Below, in pieces: positions 57,421 through 64,000 of a DNA stretch of 64,000 bases. The stretch's first letter is position 1. Each line of letters begins with the position of its first letter. The translations under genes and the position numbers were made by a program. The DNA is taken from positions 186,001 to 250,000 of the forward strand of contig NZ_VMRJ01000004.1 of the NCBI RefSeq assembly GCF_007713685.1. Direction: 5' to 3'. This DNA is from Hymenobacter setariae. GTDB lineage: Bacteria > Bacteroidota > Bacteroidia > Cytophagales > Hymenobacteraceae. Below the pieces are notes generated by a model that was not told the DNA's origin, ran no database searches, and saw only the letters and a list, made by a program, of their open reading frames with translations.

Positions 57421-57462
57421 AGAACGTCATGCCGAGCTCGTCTCAGCATGACGTTCTTTTTT
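57421..57462 (+). terminator. Hairpin with U-tract between rpsP and rimM
   Basis: AGAACGTCATGC (57421-57432) pairs perfectly with GCATGACGTTCT (57446-57457), followed by TTTTT. The loop has CGAGCTCG. It may attenuate transcription within the rpsP-rimM-trmD-rplS run. Confidence 0.85.
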
Positions 57463-57496
57463 GAGCTTTCTCTTCCCCTCCTTTATTTAGCAAGCC

Positions 57497-58063
57497 ATGA
57501 CCCTCGACGAGTGCTTTGAGCTAGGCTTCATTGTGAAGCCGCACGGCCTGAAAGGCCAGATGGTCACTCAATTGGACGTAGACGATGCGTCTACTTACGA
57601 CAAACTCAAGACCGTATACCTGGCCCTTCCTACTGCGCCCAGCAAGCTCTCGGCCTATACCGTAGAGCGCGTAAATCCGCAGAATGGTCAGCGCGTGCTC
57701 CTAAAACTTCGCGGCATTGAACGCATTGAGGAGGCAGAGCCCCTCCGTGGGTCTAAGCTGTGGCTGCCCCTAAGCGAACTACCCGAGCTAGGTGATGCCC
57801 AGTTTTACTTTCACGACGTCATTGGCTTCCAAGTTATTGATGAGAAAGAAGGCGCCCTAGGTGTGGTTGAAAACTTCTACGAGCTGCCACAGCAAGACGT
57901 ATTGGCCATGCGTTACAAGGGCCAAGAAGTGCTCCTGCCGGTAGTAGATGAGCTAGTAAGCCACGCTGACATGGAAGCCAAACAGCTGTTTGTCAACATG
58001 CCTGAAGGTTTGCTGGACATTTACATGAATCCAAACGCCCACAAAAACCCGAACGCTGACTAG
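57497..58063 (+). CDS. rimM: Ribosome maturation factor RimM
   Basis: RimM helps 16S rRNA processing and 30S assembly by binding S19. The 188-residue product starts 'MTLDECFELGFIVKPHGLKG' with the conserved PHGLKG, and the N-domain ends with 'RVLLKLRGIERIEEAEPLRG'. The C-terminal PRC-barrel starts 'AQFYFHDVIGFQVIDEKEGA' and ends 'EVLLPVVDELVSHADMEAKQ'. Position between rpsP and trmD is the standard order. No start ambiguity is apparent. Confidence 0.95.
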   Translation: MTLDECFELGFIVKPHGLKGQMVTQLDVDDASTYDKLKTVYLALPTAPSKLSAYTVERVNPQNGQRVLLKLRGIERIEEAEPLRGSKLWLPLSELPELGDAQFYFHDVIGFQVIDEKEGALGVVENFYELPQQDVLAMRYKGQEVLLPVVDELVSHADMEAKQLFVNMPEGLLDIYMNPNAHKNPNAD

Positions 58064-58112
58064 TCGCTGATGCCTGCCTAGCGTAGGGAACAGGTCGTCC
58101 ACAAAGCCCGAC

Positions 58113-58140
58113 TAATCCGTCCATTTGAATAAATCTGCGG
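58113..58140 (+). repeat. Leader repeat element upstream of trmD
   Basis: AATCCGTCCATTTGAATAAATCTGCGG lies ten bases before the trmD ATG at 58150. The same AATCCGT...AATCTGCG arrangement precedes ppx (28967-28984) and ppk (32389-32415). It falls within the 86-base gap after rimM. Confidence 0.55.
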
Positions 58141-58149
58141 TTCAGACCG

Positions 58150-58827
58150 ATGCGTGTAGATATCCTTACCTGCCAGCCCGAGCTGCTCGAAAGCCCTTTC
58201 GCCCATTCTATTGTGAAGCGGGCGCAGGATAAGGGCCTAGCCGAAATTCACCTGCATCAGCTGCGCGACCACGCCGTTAACAAGCATGGGCAGATTGACG
58301 ACTATTTGTTTGGAGGTGGCGCCGGTATGGTGCTGCGCGTAGAGCCCATCGCGGCCTGGATTGACGAGCTGCAAGCTCAACGCCCGTACGATGCCATCAT
58401 CTACCTTACGCCCGATGGTGAGACGCTGCGCCAGCCGCTAGCTAACCGGCTGTCGCTTCTAGGTAATATCATCATGCTCTGCGGCCATTACAAGGGTGTA
58501 GACCAGCGCATTCGTGAGCACTACGTTACGCACGAAATTAGCGTAGGCGACTTTGTACTGAGTGGCGGTGAGCTAGCCGCTGCCATCTTGGTCGATGCCA
58601 TTGTGCGGCTGCTGCCTGGCGTGCTAGGCAATGAAGAATCAGCTTTGTCTGATTCTTTTCAGGATGACCTCTTGGCACCGCCCGTGTATACCCGCCCGGC
58701 CGAGTGGCGTGGGCTGGCCGTACCGGAAATTCTTCTTTCGGGCAACACGCCTAAGATTGAGGAGTGGCGCCACGAGCAAGCATTGGCGCGCACCCGGGCC
58801 AAAAGGCCTGATTTATTGAAGGAGTAA
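58150..58827 (+). CDS. trmD: tRNA (guanine-N1)-methyltransferase
   Basis: TrmD methylates G37 of tRNAs with a CCN anticodon neighbourhood, protecting the reading frame. The 225-residue SPOUT product has '[20 protein letters not shown]', '[20 protein letters not shown]', the trefoil-knot loop '[19 protein letters not shown]', '[20 protein letters not shown]' and '[20 protein letters not shown]'. It has the ordered position after rimM. The AATCCGT...AATCTGCG leader stands immediately upstream. Confidence 0.97.
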   Translation: MRVDILTCQPELLESPFAHSIVKRAQDKGLAEIHLHQLRDHAVNKHGQIDDYLFGGGAGMVLRVEPIAAWIDELQAQRPYDAIIYLTPDGETLRQPLANRLSLLGNIIMLCGHYKGVDQRIREHYVTHEISVGDFVLSGGELAAAILVDAIVRLLPGVLGNEESALSDSFQDDLLAPPVYTRPAEWRGLAVPEILLSGNTPKIEEWRHEQALARTRAKRPDLLKE

Positions 58828-58937
58828 ATACGAGGAAGAAGGCACCTAGGTGAGCAGCTAAGCAGGCGCCGCAGCTACTTCTCACCTGGCTTTAGTGTTT
58901 CTTCTGCACTAAATCACCTCATTACCTTTCAACCTGT

Positions 58938-58968
58938 TTGCTTTTTTGCGCTTAATTTTCTATCTTTG
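58938..58968 (+). promoter_or_regulatory. Full Bacteroidota promoter for rplS
   Basis: TTG (58938-58940), a 20-base spacer and TATCTTTG (58961-58968) match the Bacteroidota consensus. Start near 58975 gives a leader of about 64 bases before rplS. So rplS can be transcribed on its own, not only from the rpsP unit. Confidence 0.75.
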
Positions 58969-59038
58969 CGCTCCGTTTCGCAAAATACCAACCTGATGGG
59001 CAGCGGCGCTGCCCTCTTTTGTAATTCTTTTTTTCGCC

Positions 59039-59419
59039 ATGAGCGTACTACTCGACTTTATCAATGCCGAAGGCCAGGAGCGCCGCGCCAGCTTTCCCAA
59101 GTTTGCTGCCGGTGACACCATCAACGTGCACGTAAAAATCCGTGAGGGCAACAAGGAGCGCATTCAGCAGTTCCAGGGCGTTGTTATCCAGCGTCGCAAC
59201 CCCAGCACCAACGGTGAGACCTTCACGGTTCGCAAGATTTCCAACCAAATCGGCACCGAGCGTATTTTCCCGCTGCTGTCGCCTAACATCGACAAAATCG
59301 AACTAATTCGTCGCGGCCAGGTTCGTCGCGCTCGTCTGTTCTACCTGCGTGGCCTCTCGGGCAAAGCTGCTCGTATCAAAGAGCGTCGCCGCGATGTGGT
59401 GAAAGAAGTAGCTGCATAA
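59039..59419 (+). CDS. rplS: 50S ribosomal protein L19
   Basis: The 126-residue L19 contributes to the bridge between subunits. Segments are '[20 protein letters not shown]' and '[20 protein letters not shown]', '[20 protein letters not shown]' and '[20 protein letters not shown]', all typical. The start follows a long leader with its own promoter. A strong palindromic terminator follows at 59446-59473. Confidence 0.98.
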   Translation: MSVLLDFINAEGQERRASFPKFAAGDTINVHVKIREGNKERIQQFQGVVIQRRNPSTNGETFTVRKISNQIGTERIFPLLSPNIDKIELIRRGQVRRARLFYLRGLSGKAARIKERRRDVVKEVAA

Positions 59420-59445
59420 GCTCCGCTTTCAGCGTCCAATATAGT

Positions 59446-59480
59446 ACCGGCCATCTCCTAGGAGATGGCCGGTTTTTTTG
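59446..59480 (+). terminator. Rho-independent terminator of rplS, centred on CCTAGG
   Basis: The sequence at 59446-59473 is a perfect 28-base palindrome centred on CCTAGG, followed by TTTTTT. It is the only terminator in the window whose loop is formed by the CCTAGG motif itself. Confidence 0.93.
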
Positions 59481-59635
59481 TGCCTAGTGTCACTAGAAAA
59501 ATGGCAACGTTGCCGGCAACGATTGCGCAGAAAAATGTGGTGGGCTGCCTAGGTGCCGGTGTAGGTTTGCGACTCCTTGCTACTCTCCGGCTAACTTAGT
59601 TGGGGTTAGCTCCTCGCCATTTCCCGCCCGCCTCT

Positions 59636-60421
59636 ATGCTCTCCCGCCTACTACCAGTCCTGTTGGGGCTGAGTTTATCGGCACTATTGGCCTTTGTGCC
59701 TGCCGCACCTAGTCCCATCAAAGTCTACCTGATTGGAGACTCTACCATGTCCATCAAGCAGATTAAGGCTTACCCCGAGACGGGCTGGGGCATGCCCTTC
59801 GCAGCTTTTTTCAATGAGACGGTGACATTGGATAATCGCGCTCAGAATGGCCGTAGCACCAAGACCTTTCTTACTGAAAACCGCTGGCAGCCGGTAGCAG
59901 CAGCACTGCACGAAGGCGACTACGTGTTCATTCAGTTTGGGCACAATGATGAGGTGCCTACCAAGGGCAGCTACACTCCTGAAGCCGACTTCACGGCCAA
60001 TCTCAAGCGCTTTGTGAGCGAAACGCGTAGCCACAAGGGCCAGCCTGTGCTACTCACGCCCGTGGCCCGCCGCAAGTTCGACGAAGCTGGCAAAATAGAA
60101 GAAACTCACGCCGCCTACGCCGAGCTCGTGCGAACGGTGGCCCGAGAAACGAATACGCCGCTCATCGACCTCGACCGCACTAGCCAAGCGCTGCTGCAGC
60201 AATTTGGCCCTGAAACCTCCAAGCTGCTATTCAACCACCTAGCCCCCGGCGAGCACCCCAACTACCCCGATGGCCGCGAAGACAATACCCATTTCAGCGA
60301 GCTTGGGGCCCGCCGCATGGCCGAGCTTGTGCTAGCCGATATCCGCGCCTTGAAGCTAGGCCTAGCCGACCGCGTGGTGCAGGGCACCGTCAAGAAAACT
60401 GTAGACCCACAGGCACGCTAA
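59636..60421 (+). CDS. Rhamnogalacturonan acetylesterase-like SGNH hydrolase (CE12), copy 1
   Basis: The ATG at 59636 gives 261 residues with a signal peptide ('LLPVLLGLSLSALLAFVPAA'). The SGNH nucleophile is S36 in 'VYLIGDSTMSIKQIKAYPET'. Other blocks are 'DNRAQNGRSTKTFLTENRW' (with the catalytic N), 'YVFIQFGHNDE' and the D216/H219 pair in 'EDNTHFSELGARRM'. This is the CE12 pattern of enzymes that remove acetyl groups from pectic rhamnogalacturonan. It is the first of three genes (CE12, CE12, CE8) on the same strand that together de-esterify pectin outside the cell or in the periplasm. Confidence 0.92.
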   Translation: MLSRLLPVLLGLSLSALLAFVPAAPSPIKVYLIGDSTMSIKQIKAYPETGWGMPFAAFFNETVTLDNRAQNGRSTKTFLTENRWQPVAAALHEGDYVFIQFGHNDEVPTKGSYTPEADFTANLKRFVSETRSHKGQPVLLTPVARRKFDEAGKIEETHAAYAELVRTVARETNTPLIDLDRTSQALLQQFGPETSKLLFNHLAPGEHPNYPDGREDNTHFSELGARRMAELVLADIRALKLGLADRVVQGTVKKTVDPQAR

Positions 60422-60440
60422 TATTCTATCTGCTTCCTTC

Positions 60441-61262
60441 ATGCGCTTCTCTTTGCTTACCAAGACGATGCCGGTGGCCTTGCTAGGGTTGCTGGCATTT
60501 GCTCCGGCAACTCCGCCCCCGCACAAAACCACCCTTTTTCTTATCGGCGACTCTACGATGGCGAATAAGGTTCGGGCGACGTTTCCGGAAACGGGTTGGG
60601 GCATGTCCCTAGGTACGTTTTTTGACACGACGGTGGTAGTAGACAACCGAGCCCAGAATGGCCGGAGTACGCGTACCTTCCTGGCCGAAAACCGCTGGCA
60701 GCCAGTAGTACAAGCCCTACAACCCGGCGACTACGTGTTCATTCAGTTTGGGCACAATGATGAGTCAACCGCTCACCCCGACCGCTACACGCCCCCGGAC
60801 GCCTACCGCCAGAACCTTATCAAGTTTGTAACCGAGACGCGGAGCCGGCAGGCCACGCCCATCCTGCTCACGCCAGTCACGCGCCGGTACTTTGACAAGG
60901 AAGGGCACATCAAGGAAACCCATGTCGCGTATTCGGCAGCGACCCTAGCGGTAGCTAAGGAATACCGCGTGCTGGTAGTTGACATGGATAAACTCAGTCG
61001 CGAGCTGATGCAACAGCTTGGCGACGAGCCTTCCAAAATGCTATTTCTGCATCTGGCCCCCGGCGACCATCCCAATTACCCTCTTGGGCGGGCCGACAAT
61101 ACTCATTTTAATGAGCTAGGCGCACGCAAAATGGCGCAACTCGTAGTAAACGACTTACGAGCCCAGCACCTAGCCCTGACCGAACAGCACCTCGCTCAGC
61201 CCTTACCTAAGAACAAAGTAGCTGCCCCCACAGGCGCGGCCGCCCAGCCCACCACGCCCTAA
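60441..61262 (+). CDS. Rhamnogalacturonan acetylesterase-like SGNH hydrolase (CE12), copy 2
   Basis: A 273-residue paralogue of the preceding gene, 19 bases downstream. Signal peptide 'MRFSLLTKTMPVALLGLLAF'; nucleophile S38 in 'LFLIGDSTMANKVRATFPET'; then 'DNRAQNGRSTRTFLAENRW', 'YVFIQFGHNDESTAH' and D219/H222 in 'ADNTHFNELGARKM'. Much of the sequence is identical to copy 1, so the pair arose by tandem duplication. The C-terminal 30 residues are a Pro/Ala-rich tail. Its stop (TAA) overlaps the ATG of the pectinesterase by one base, so translation is coupled. Confidence 0.92.
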   Translation: MRFSLLTKTMPVALLGLLAFAPATPPPHKTTLFLIGDSTMANKVRATFPETGWGMSLGTFFDTTVVVDNRAQNGRSTRTFLAENRWQPVVQALQPGDYVFIQFGHNDESTAHPDRYTPPDAYRQNLIKFVTETRSRQATPILLTPVTRRYFDKEGHIKETHVAYSAATLAVAKEYRVLVVDMDKLSRELMQQLGDEPSKMLFLHLAPGDHPNYPLGRADNTHFNELGARKMAQLVVNDLRAQHLALTEQHLAQPLPKNKVAAPTGAAAQPTTP

Positions 61263-62224
61263 TGAAAGCACTCTTGCTAGGGGCCACCCTAGGGCTCATC
61301 GCCCTGGCAGCACGGGCCCAAGCAGCCCCACCAGCTAGCCCACTCGTGGTAGCGGCCGATGGTAGCGGGCAGTTTCGCACAGTGCAGGCTGCCATCGATG
61401 CTGCACCTACTCAGTCGGCCGTACCCATTATCATTCAACTCAAAAAGGGAATCTACCACGAGAAAGTGGTGGTGCCGACGCTGAAAACGCACTTGGTACT
61501 GCACGGAGACGAAGCGGCTAGCACCATCATTACCTACAGCGACCACGCGGGCACCAATGGCATTACCACGCCTACTTCTTATTCGGTGCTAGTGCAGGCC
61601 AACGACTTCACGGCCGAGAATGTGACGTTTGAAAATGCGGCTGGCTACACAGCCGGCCAAGCGGTAGCGCTGCACGTGGAAGGCGACCGGGCTATTTTCA
61701 GGCACTGCCGCTTGGTGGGCAATCAGGATGTCCTCTTTTTAGCAGTTGGTGGTAGCCGCCAGTATTTTCAGGACTGCTACATCGAAGGAACGACCGACTT
61801 CATTTTTGGCGCTAGTACTGGGGTATTCGACCACTGTGTTATCAAGAGCAAGAAAAATTCATTTGTAACCGCAGCTTCGACCCCGGAGGGCCAGCCCTAT
61901 GGGTTTGTCTTTCTGGATTGCCAATTGACTGCTGATACGACGCTGGCCAAAAAAGTCTACCTAGGTAGGCCGTGGCGCCCCTACGCCCGCGTAGCCTACT
62001 TGCGCTGCACTCTAGGGCCTCATATTGTGCCCGCGGGCTGGGAAAACTGGCGCAATCCAGAAAACGAGAAAACTGCTAACTACGCCGAGTACCGCTCTAC
62101 CGGCCTCGGCACCAACCCAGCGGGCCGCGTGCCGTGGTCGCGCCAACTCAGTGCTAAAGAAGCCAAGCAGTACACCCTTGAGCGGCTATTCGGGGGTAAG
62201 CAGGCTTGGGAGCCCGGCCGCTAA
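61262..62224 (+). CDS. Pectinesterase (CE8)
   Basis: The 320-residue product has a signal peptide (MKALLLGATLGLIALAARAQ) and a right-handed parallel beta-helix. All pectinesterase motifs are present: G132-Q133-AVAL, Q155-D156 ('GNQDVLF'), D179 ('TTDFIFG') and R236/W238 ('YLGRPWRPYARV'). It hydrolyses methyl esters of galacturonan. It overlaps the upstream CE12 gene by one base, so it and the two CE12 esterases form a co-translated set that prepares pectin for lyases or hydrolases coded elsewhere. Confidence 0.94.
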   Translation: MKALLLGATLGLIALAARAQAAPPASPLVVAADGSGQFRTVQAAIDAAPTQSAVPIIIQLKKGIYHEKVVVPTLKTHLVLHGDEAASTIITYSDHAGTNGITTPTSYSVLVQANDFTAENVTFENAAGYTAGQAVALHVEGDRAIFRHCRLVGNQDVLFLAVGGSRQYFQDCYIEGTTDFIFGASTGVFDHCVIKSKKNSFVTAASTPEGQPYGFVFLDCQLTADTTLAKKVYLGRPWRPYARVAYLRCTLGPHIVPAGWENWRNPENEKTANYAEYRSTGLGTNPAGRVPWSRQLSAKEAKQYTLERLFGGKQAWEPGR

Positions 62225-62282
62225 GTGCGGTACGCCGAGCTACTACACTTCTCAGTAGCTGGCGTCCCGCTGCAACTACTGG

Positions 62283-62290
62283 TATCTTTG
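62283..62290 (+). promoter_or_regulatory. -7 box TATCTTTG for the aminotransferase gene
   Basis: TATCTTTG at 62283-62290 is 38 bases before the ATG at 62329, so the leader is about 32 bases. No -33 TTG is evident. Confidence 0.5.
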
Positions 62291-62328
62291 CGGGGTTACT
62301 ACGTCTTACTTCCCCTACCCCCATCCAC

Positions 62329-63588
62329 ATGCGTATTTCCCGGCTAGTCGACCAGATGAGCGGCTCCGAAATTATTAGAATCGGCAACGCTGTGAGCGAG
62401 CAAATTCGCCAAGGCGCTACTATCTGCAACCTCACGATTGGCGATTTTGACACCGAGCTTTTCCCTATCCCAGCAGGGCTGCGTGATGGCGTAACAGCCG
62501 CCTACCAAGCCGGCCAAACCAACTACCCACCTGCTCCCGGCATTGCCGACCTGCGCCAAGCAGCAGCCGATTTTTTGCAGGCGCGCCTAGGTCTCTCCTA
62601 CTCGCCCACCGACGAGTTGCTGGTAGCTGGTGGCTCGCGCCCGCTCATCTACGCGGCTTACTTGGCCCTCGTAGACCCCGGCGACCGCGTGGTGTACCCG
62701 GTACCCTCCTGGAATAACAACCACTACTGCCACCTATCGGGTGCCGAGCAGGTAGCGGTGACTACGCAGCCCGAGCATGCTTTTATGCCTACTGCCGCCG
62801 AGCTAGCCCCTCACTTAGCCGGGGCTACGTTGCTGGCGCTGTGCTCGCCGCTGAATCCCACGGGCACGGTATTTACAAAAGAGGTACTCGAGGAAATCTG
62901 CGACTTGGTACTGGCCGAAAACCAGCGCCGCGGGCCCGATGAGAAGCCCTTGTACATTCTCTACGACCAGATATACTGGCTGCTGACCTTTGGCGAAACT
63001 CAACACTTCGACCCGGTGAGCCTGCGCCCTGCCCTGCGCGACTACGTGGTGTATATCGATGGTATCTCGAAGTGCTTCGCCGCCACGGGTGTGCGGGTCG
63101 GCTACTCCTTTGGCCCCAAGCTCATTATCGATAAGATGAAAGGCTTGCTGGGGCATATCGGCGCCTGGGCTCCTAAAGCTGAACAGGTAGCCACTGCGGC
63201 TTTCTTGCCCCAAACCGAGGCCGTCGATGCGTACTTAGCTGACCTTAAGCACGGACTGCAGGCTAGCCTCGATGCCTTCTACCACGGTCTGAAGGACTTG
63301 CAAGCTCAAGGGTATCCTGTCGATGCTATTGCGCCAGCCGGCGCCATCTACCTCACCGCCAAAATTGACGCCCTAGGTCGCACTACGCCCACCGGCGAGG
63401 TACTCGCTACCACCCGCGAAATCACTTCTTACCTACTCACTGAGGCTAAGCTGGCTATAGTGCCATTTAGTGCCTTTGGTGCGCCGGCCTCTGAGCCGTG
63501 GTTCCGGCTTTCGGTTGGGGCCGAGTCGCTCGATTCCATTCAGGCTGCGTTGCCACGCCTGCAAGCCGCGCTAGACAAGCTAAGCTAA
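62329..63588 (+). CDS. PLP-dependent class I/II aminotransferase
   Basis: The ATG at 62329 gives 419 residues of a fold type I aminotransferase. The segments are 'CNLTIGDFDTELFPIPAGLR', 'ELLVAGGSRPLIYAAYLALV' (cofactor phosphate site), 'LLALCSPLNPTGTVFTKEVL' and the Schiff-base lysine K248 in 'IDGISKCFAATGVRVGYSFG' (SK-x4-TGxRxG). The substrate, aspartate or another amino acid, cannot be read from the sequence. It starts an independent unit after the pectin cluster and converges on porX with a 33-base inverted repeat between. Confidence 0.9.
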   Translation: MRISRLVDQMSGSEIIRIGNAVSEQIRQGATICNLTIGDFDTELFPIPAGLRDGVTAAYQAGQTNYPPAPGIADLRQAAADFLQARLGLSYSPTDELLVAGGSRPLIYAAYLALVDPGDRVVYPVPSWNNNHYCHLSGAEQVAVTTQPEHAFMPTAAELAPHLAGATLLALCSPLNPTGTVFTKEVLEEICDLVLAENQRRGPDEKPLYILYDQIYWLLTFGETQHFDPVSLRPALRDYVVYIDGISKCFAATGVRVGYSFGPKLIIDKMKGLLGHIGAWAPKAEQVATAAFLPQTEAVDAYLADLKHGLQASLDAFYHGLKDLQAQGYPVDAIAPAGAIYLTAKIDALGRTTPTGEVLATTREITSYLLTEAKLAIVPFSAFGAPASEPWFRLSVGAESLDSIQAALPRLQAALDKLS

Positions 63589-63597
63589 CGCACCAAA

Positions 63598-63673
63598 CGA
63601 CTAGCAAAGAGACGCCCTAGGTAGTGCCAGCCTGTGAAAGCTAGCACCACCTAGGGCGTCTCTTTGCTAGTCG
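63598..63673. repeat. 33-base inverted repeat between aminotransferase and porX
   Basis: Arms at 63598-63630 and 63641-63673 match with two mismatches around a 10-base loop. Each arm carries CCTAGG (at 63616 and 63650) and a GACTAGCAAAGAGACG string or its complement. It sits between convergent stops and probably terminates both. Confidence 0.8.
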
Positions 63674-63680
63674 CTATTGG

Positions 63681-64000
63681 TTACCCTTTAGGTGTCAGCG
63701 TGATATACGGAATGATACACTCTTCTAGCGAGATACCACCGTGCTGGAACGTGTCCTTGTAGTAGTTCACGTAGTAGTTATAGTTGTTGGGGTAGGCGAA
63801 GAAGTAGTCGCCGAGCGTGAACACATAGGCGGTGCTCACGTTTTCGCGGGGCAGGAAAATACTCTCCGGCTTGCGCACCACATACACATCGCGGCTCTCA
63901 TCAAAACCTAGGTTCTTGCCGTGTTTATAGCGCAGGTTCGTATTCGTATTGCGGTCACCCACAATCTTATACGGGCGCTTCACGCGGATGGTACCGTGGT
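63681..64000 (-). CDS. porX: Response regulator / alkaline-phosphatase-fold protein PorX, C-terminal part; gene continues past the right edge
   Basis: The minus strand runs open from the edge to the stop at 63681, giving about 106 codons. The end 'HGTIRVKRPYKIVGDRNTNT', 'NLRYKHGKNLGFDESRDVYV', 'YAYPNNYNYYVNYYKDTFQ'-like stretch (read FFAYPNNYNYYVNYYKDTFQ) and 'HGGISLEECIIPYITLTPKG' match the C-terminus of PorX, the regulator of the type IX secretion system, whose last part is an alkaline-phosphatase-superfamily (PglZ-like) domain. The N-terminal receiver domain is beyond the window. The assignment rests on the characteristic ISLEE-(M/C)-I-x-P ending. Confidence 0.8.
   Translation of the reverse strand, partial: HGTIRVKRPYKIVGDRNTNTNLRYKHGKNLGFDESRDVYVVRKPESIFLPRENVSTAYVFTLGDYFFAYPNNYNYYVNYYKDTFQHGGISLEECIIPYITLTPKG

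Overview
The window is about 60% GC and densely coded, with short gaps. It looks like a chromosome segment from a Bacteroidota species of the Hymenobacter type (Cytophagales). The grounds are a TAnnTTTG promoter box with no evident Shine-Dalgarno sites, typical Bacteroidota families (outer-membrane beta-barrel with carboxypeptidase-regulatory domain, DUF4296 lipoprotein, a large IspG with a central insertion, the C-terminus of the type IX secretion regulator PorX), and frequent non-ATG starts. The genus is inferred from overall character, not from a marker alignment. No rRNA, tRNA, CRISPR array, prophage or intact insertion sequence was seen.

Layout. 0-10 kb: the N-terminal part of a secreted discoidin-domain protein (cut by the left edge), MmcQ/YjbR protein, a small membrane protein, a phytanoyl-CoA dioxygenase-like enzyme, an NTF2-like secreted protein, two immunity-like small genes, ispG, a TlpA-like thioredoxin, a quinone oxidoreductase, a PAS-only protein and unknowns. 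10-22 kb: hydroxyacid dehydrogenase, a coiled-coil secreted protein, a pterin pair (PTPS/QueD with FolE), a TIGR01777 epimerase, divergent gmhB-like and protoporphyrinogen oxidase genes, a dolichol-phosphate-mannose-synthase-like GT2, TerC, EgtD, a MATE pump, DUF922 and CsaA. 22-34 kb: DUF4296 lipoprotein, DUF58 plus a BatD-like membrane protein, a sirtuin, a 1244-residue phosphoesterase/outer-membrane-barrel fusion, convergent ppx and ppk, and ffh. 34-45 kb: GT4, PseB-like dehydratase, mdh, macro domain, GT9, M1 and M16 peptidases, a stand-alone SRA-domain protein and an O-methyltransferase. 45-56 kb: a large outer-membrane barrel, an SLT-LysM murein hydrolase, a redoxin-like protein without its cysteines, panB, CreD, RluA-type pseudouridine synthase and a desaturase. 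56-64 kb: rpsP-rimM-trmD-rplS, a pectin set (two CE12 esterases plus a CE8 pectinesterase), a PLP aminotransferase and the 3' end of porX.

How the genes work together. Several neighbours form clear units: polyphosphate breakdown and synthesis (ppx facing ppk), the pterin pair, the ribosome/tRNA-modification run, the pectin deesterification cluster, and the envelope genes (GT4, GT9, GT2, barrel proteins, murein hydrolase).

The most unusual things are: (1) the palindrome CCTAGG, counted by eye at about 110 copies, roughly five times the number expected from base composition, which behaves like a highly iterated palindrome; (2) the 25024-28758 protein, whose phosphoesterase active site is degraded and whose middle carries motifs resembling a kinase catalytic loop; (3) a stand-alone SRA modified-base reader two bases behind an M16 peptidase; (4) a set of long intergenic inverted repeats, two of which share a core; (5) a repeated AATCCGT...AATCTGCG leader element just before ppx, ppk and trmD.
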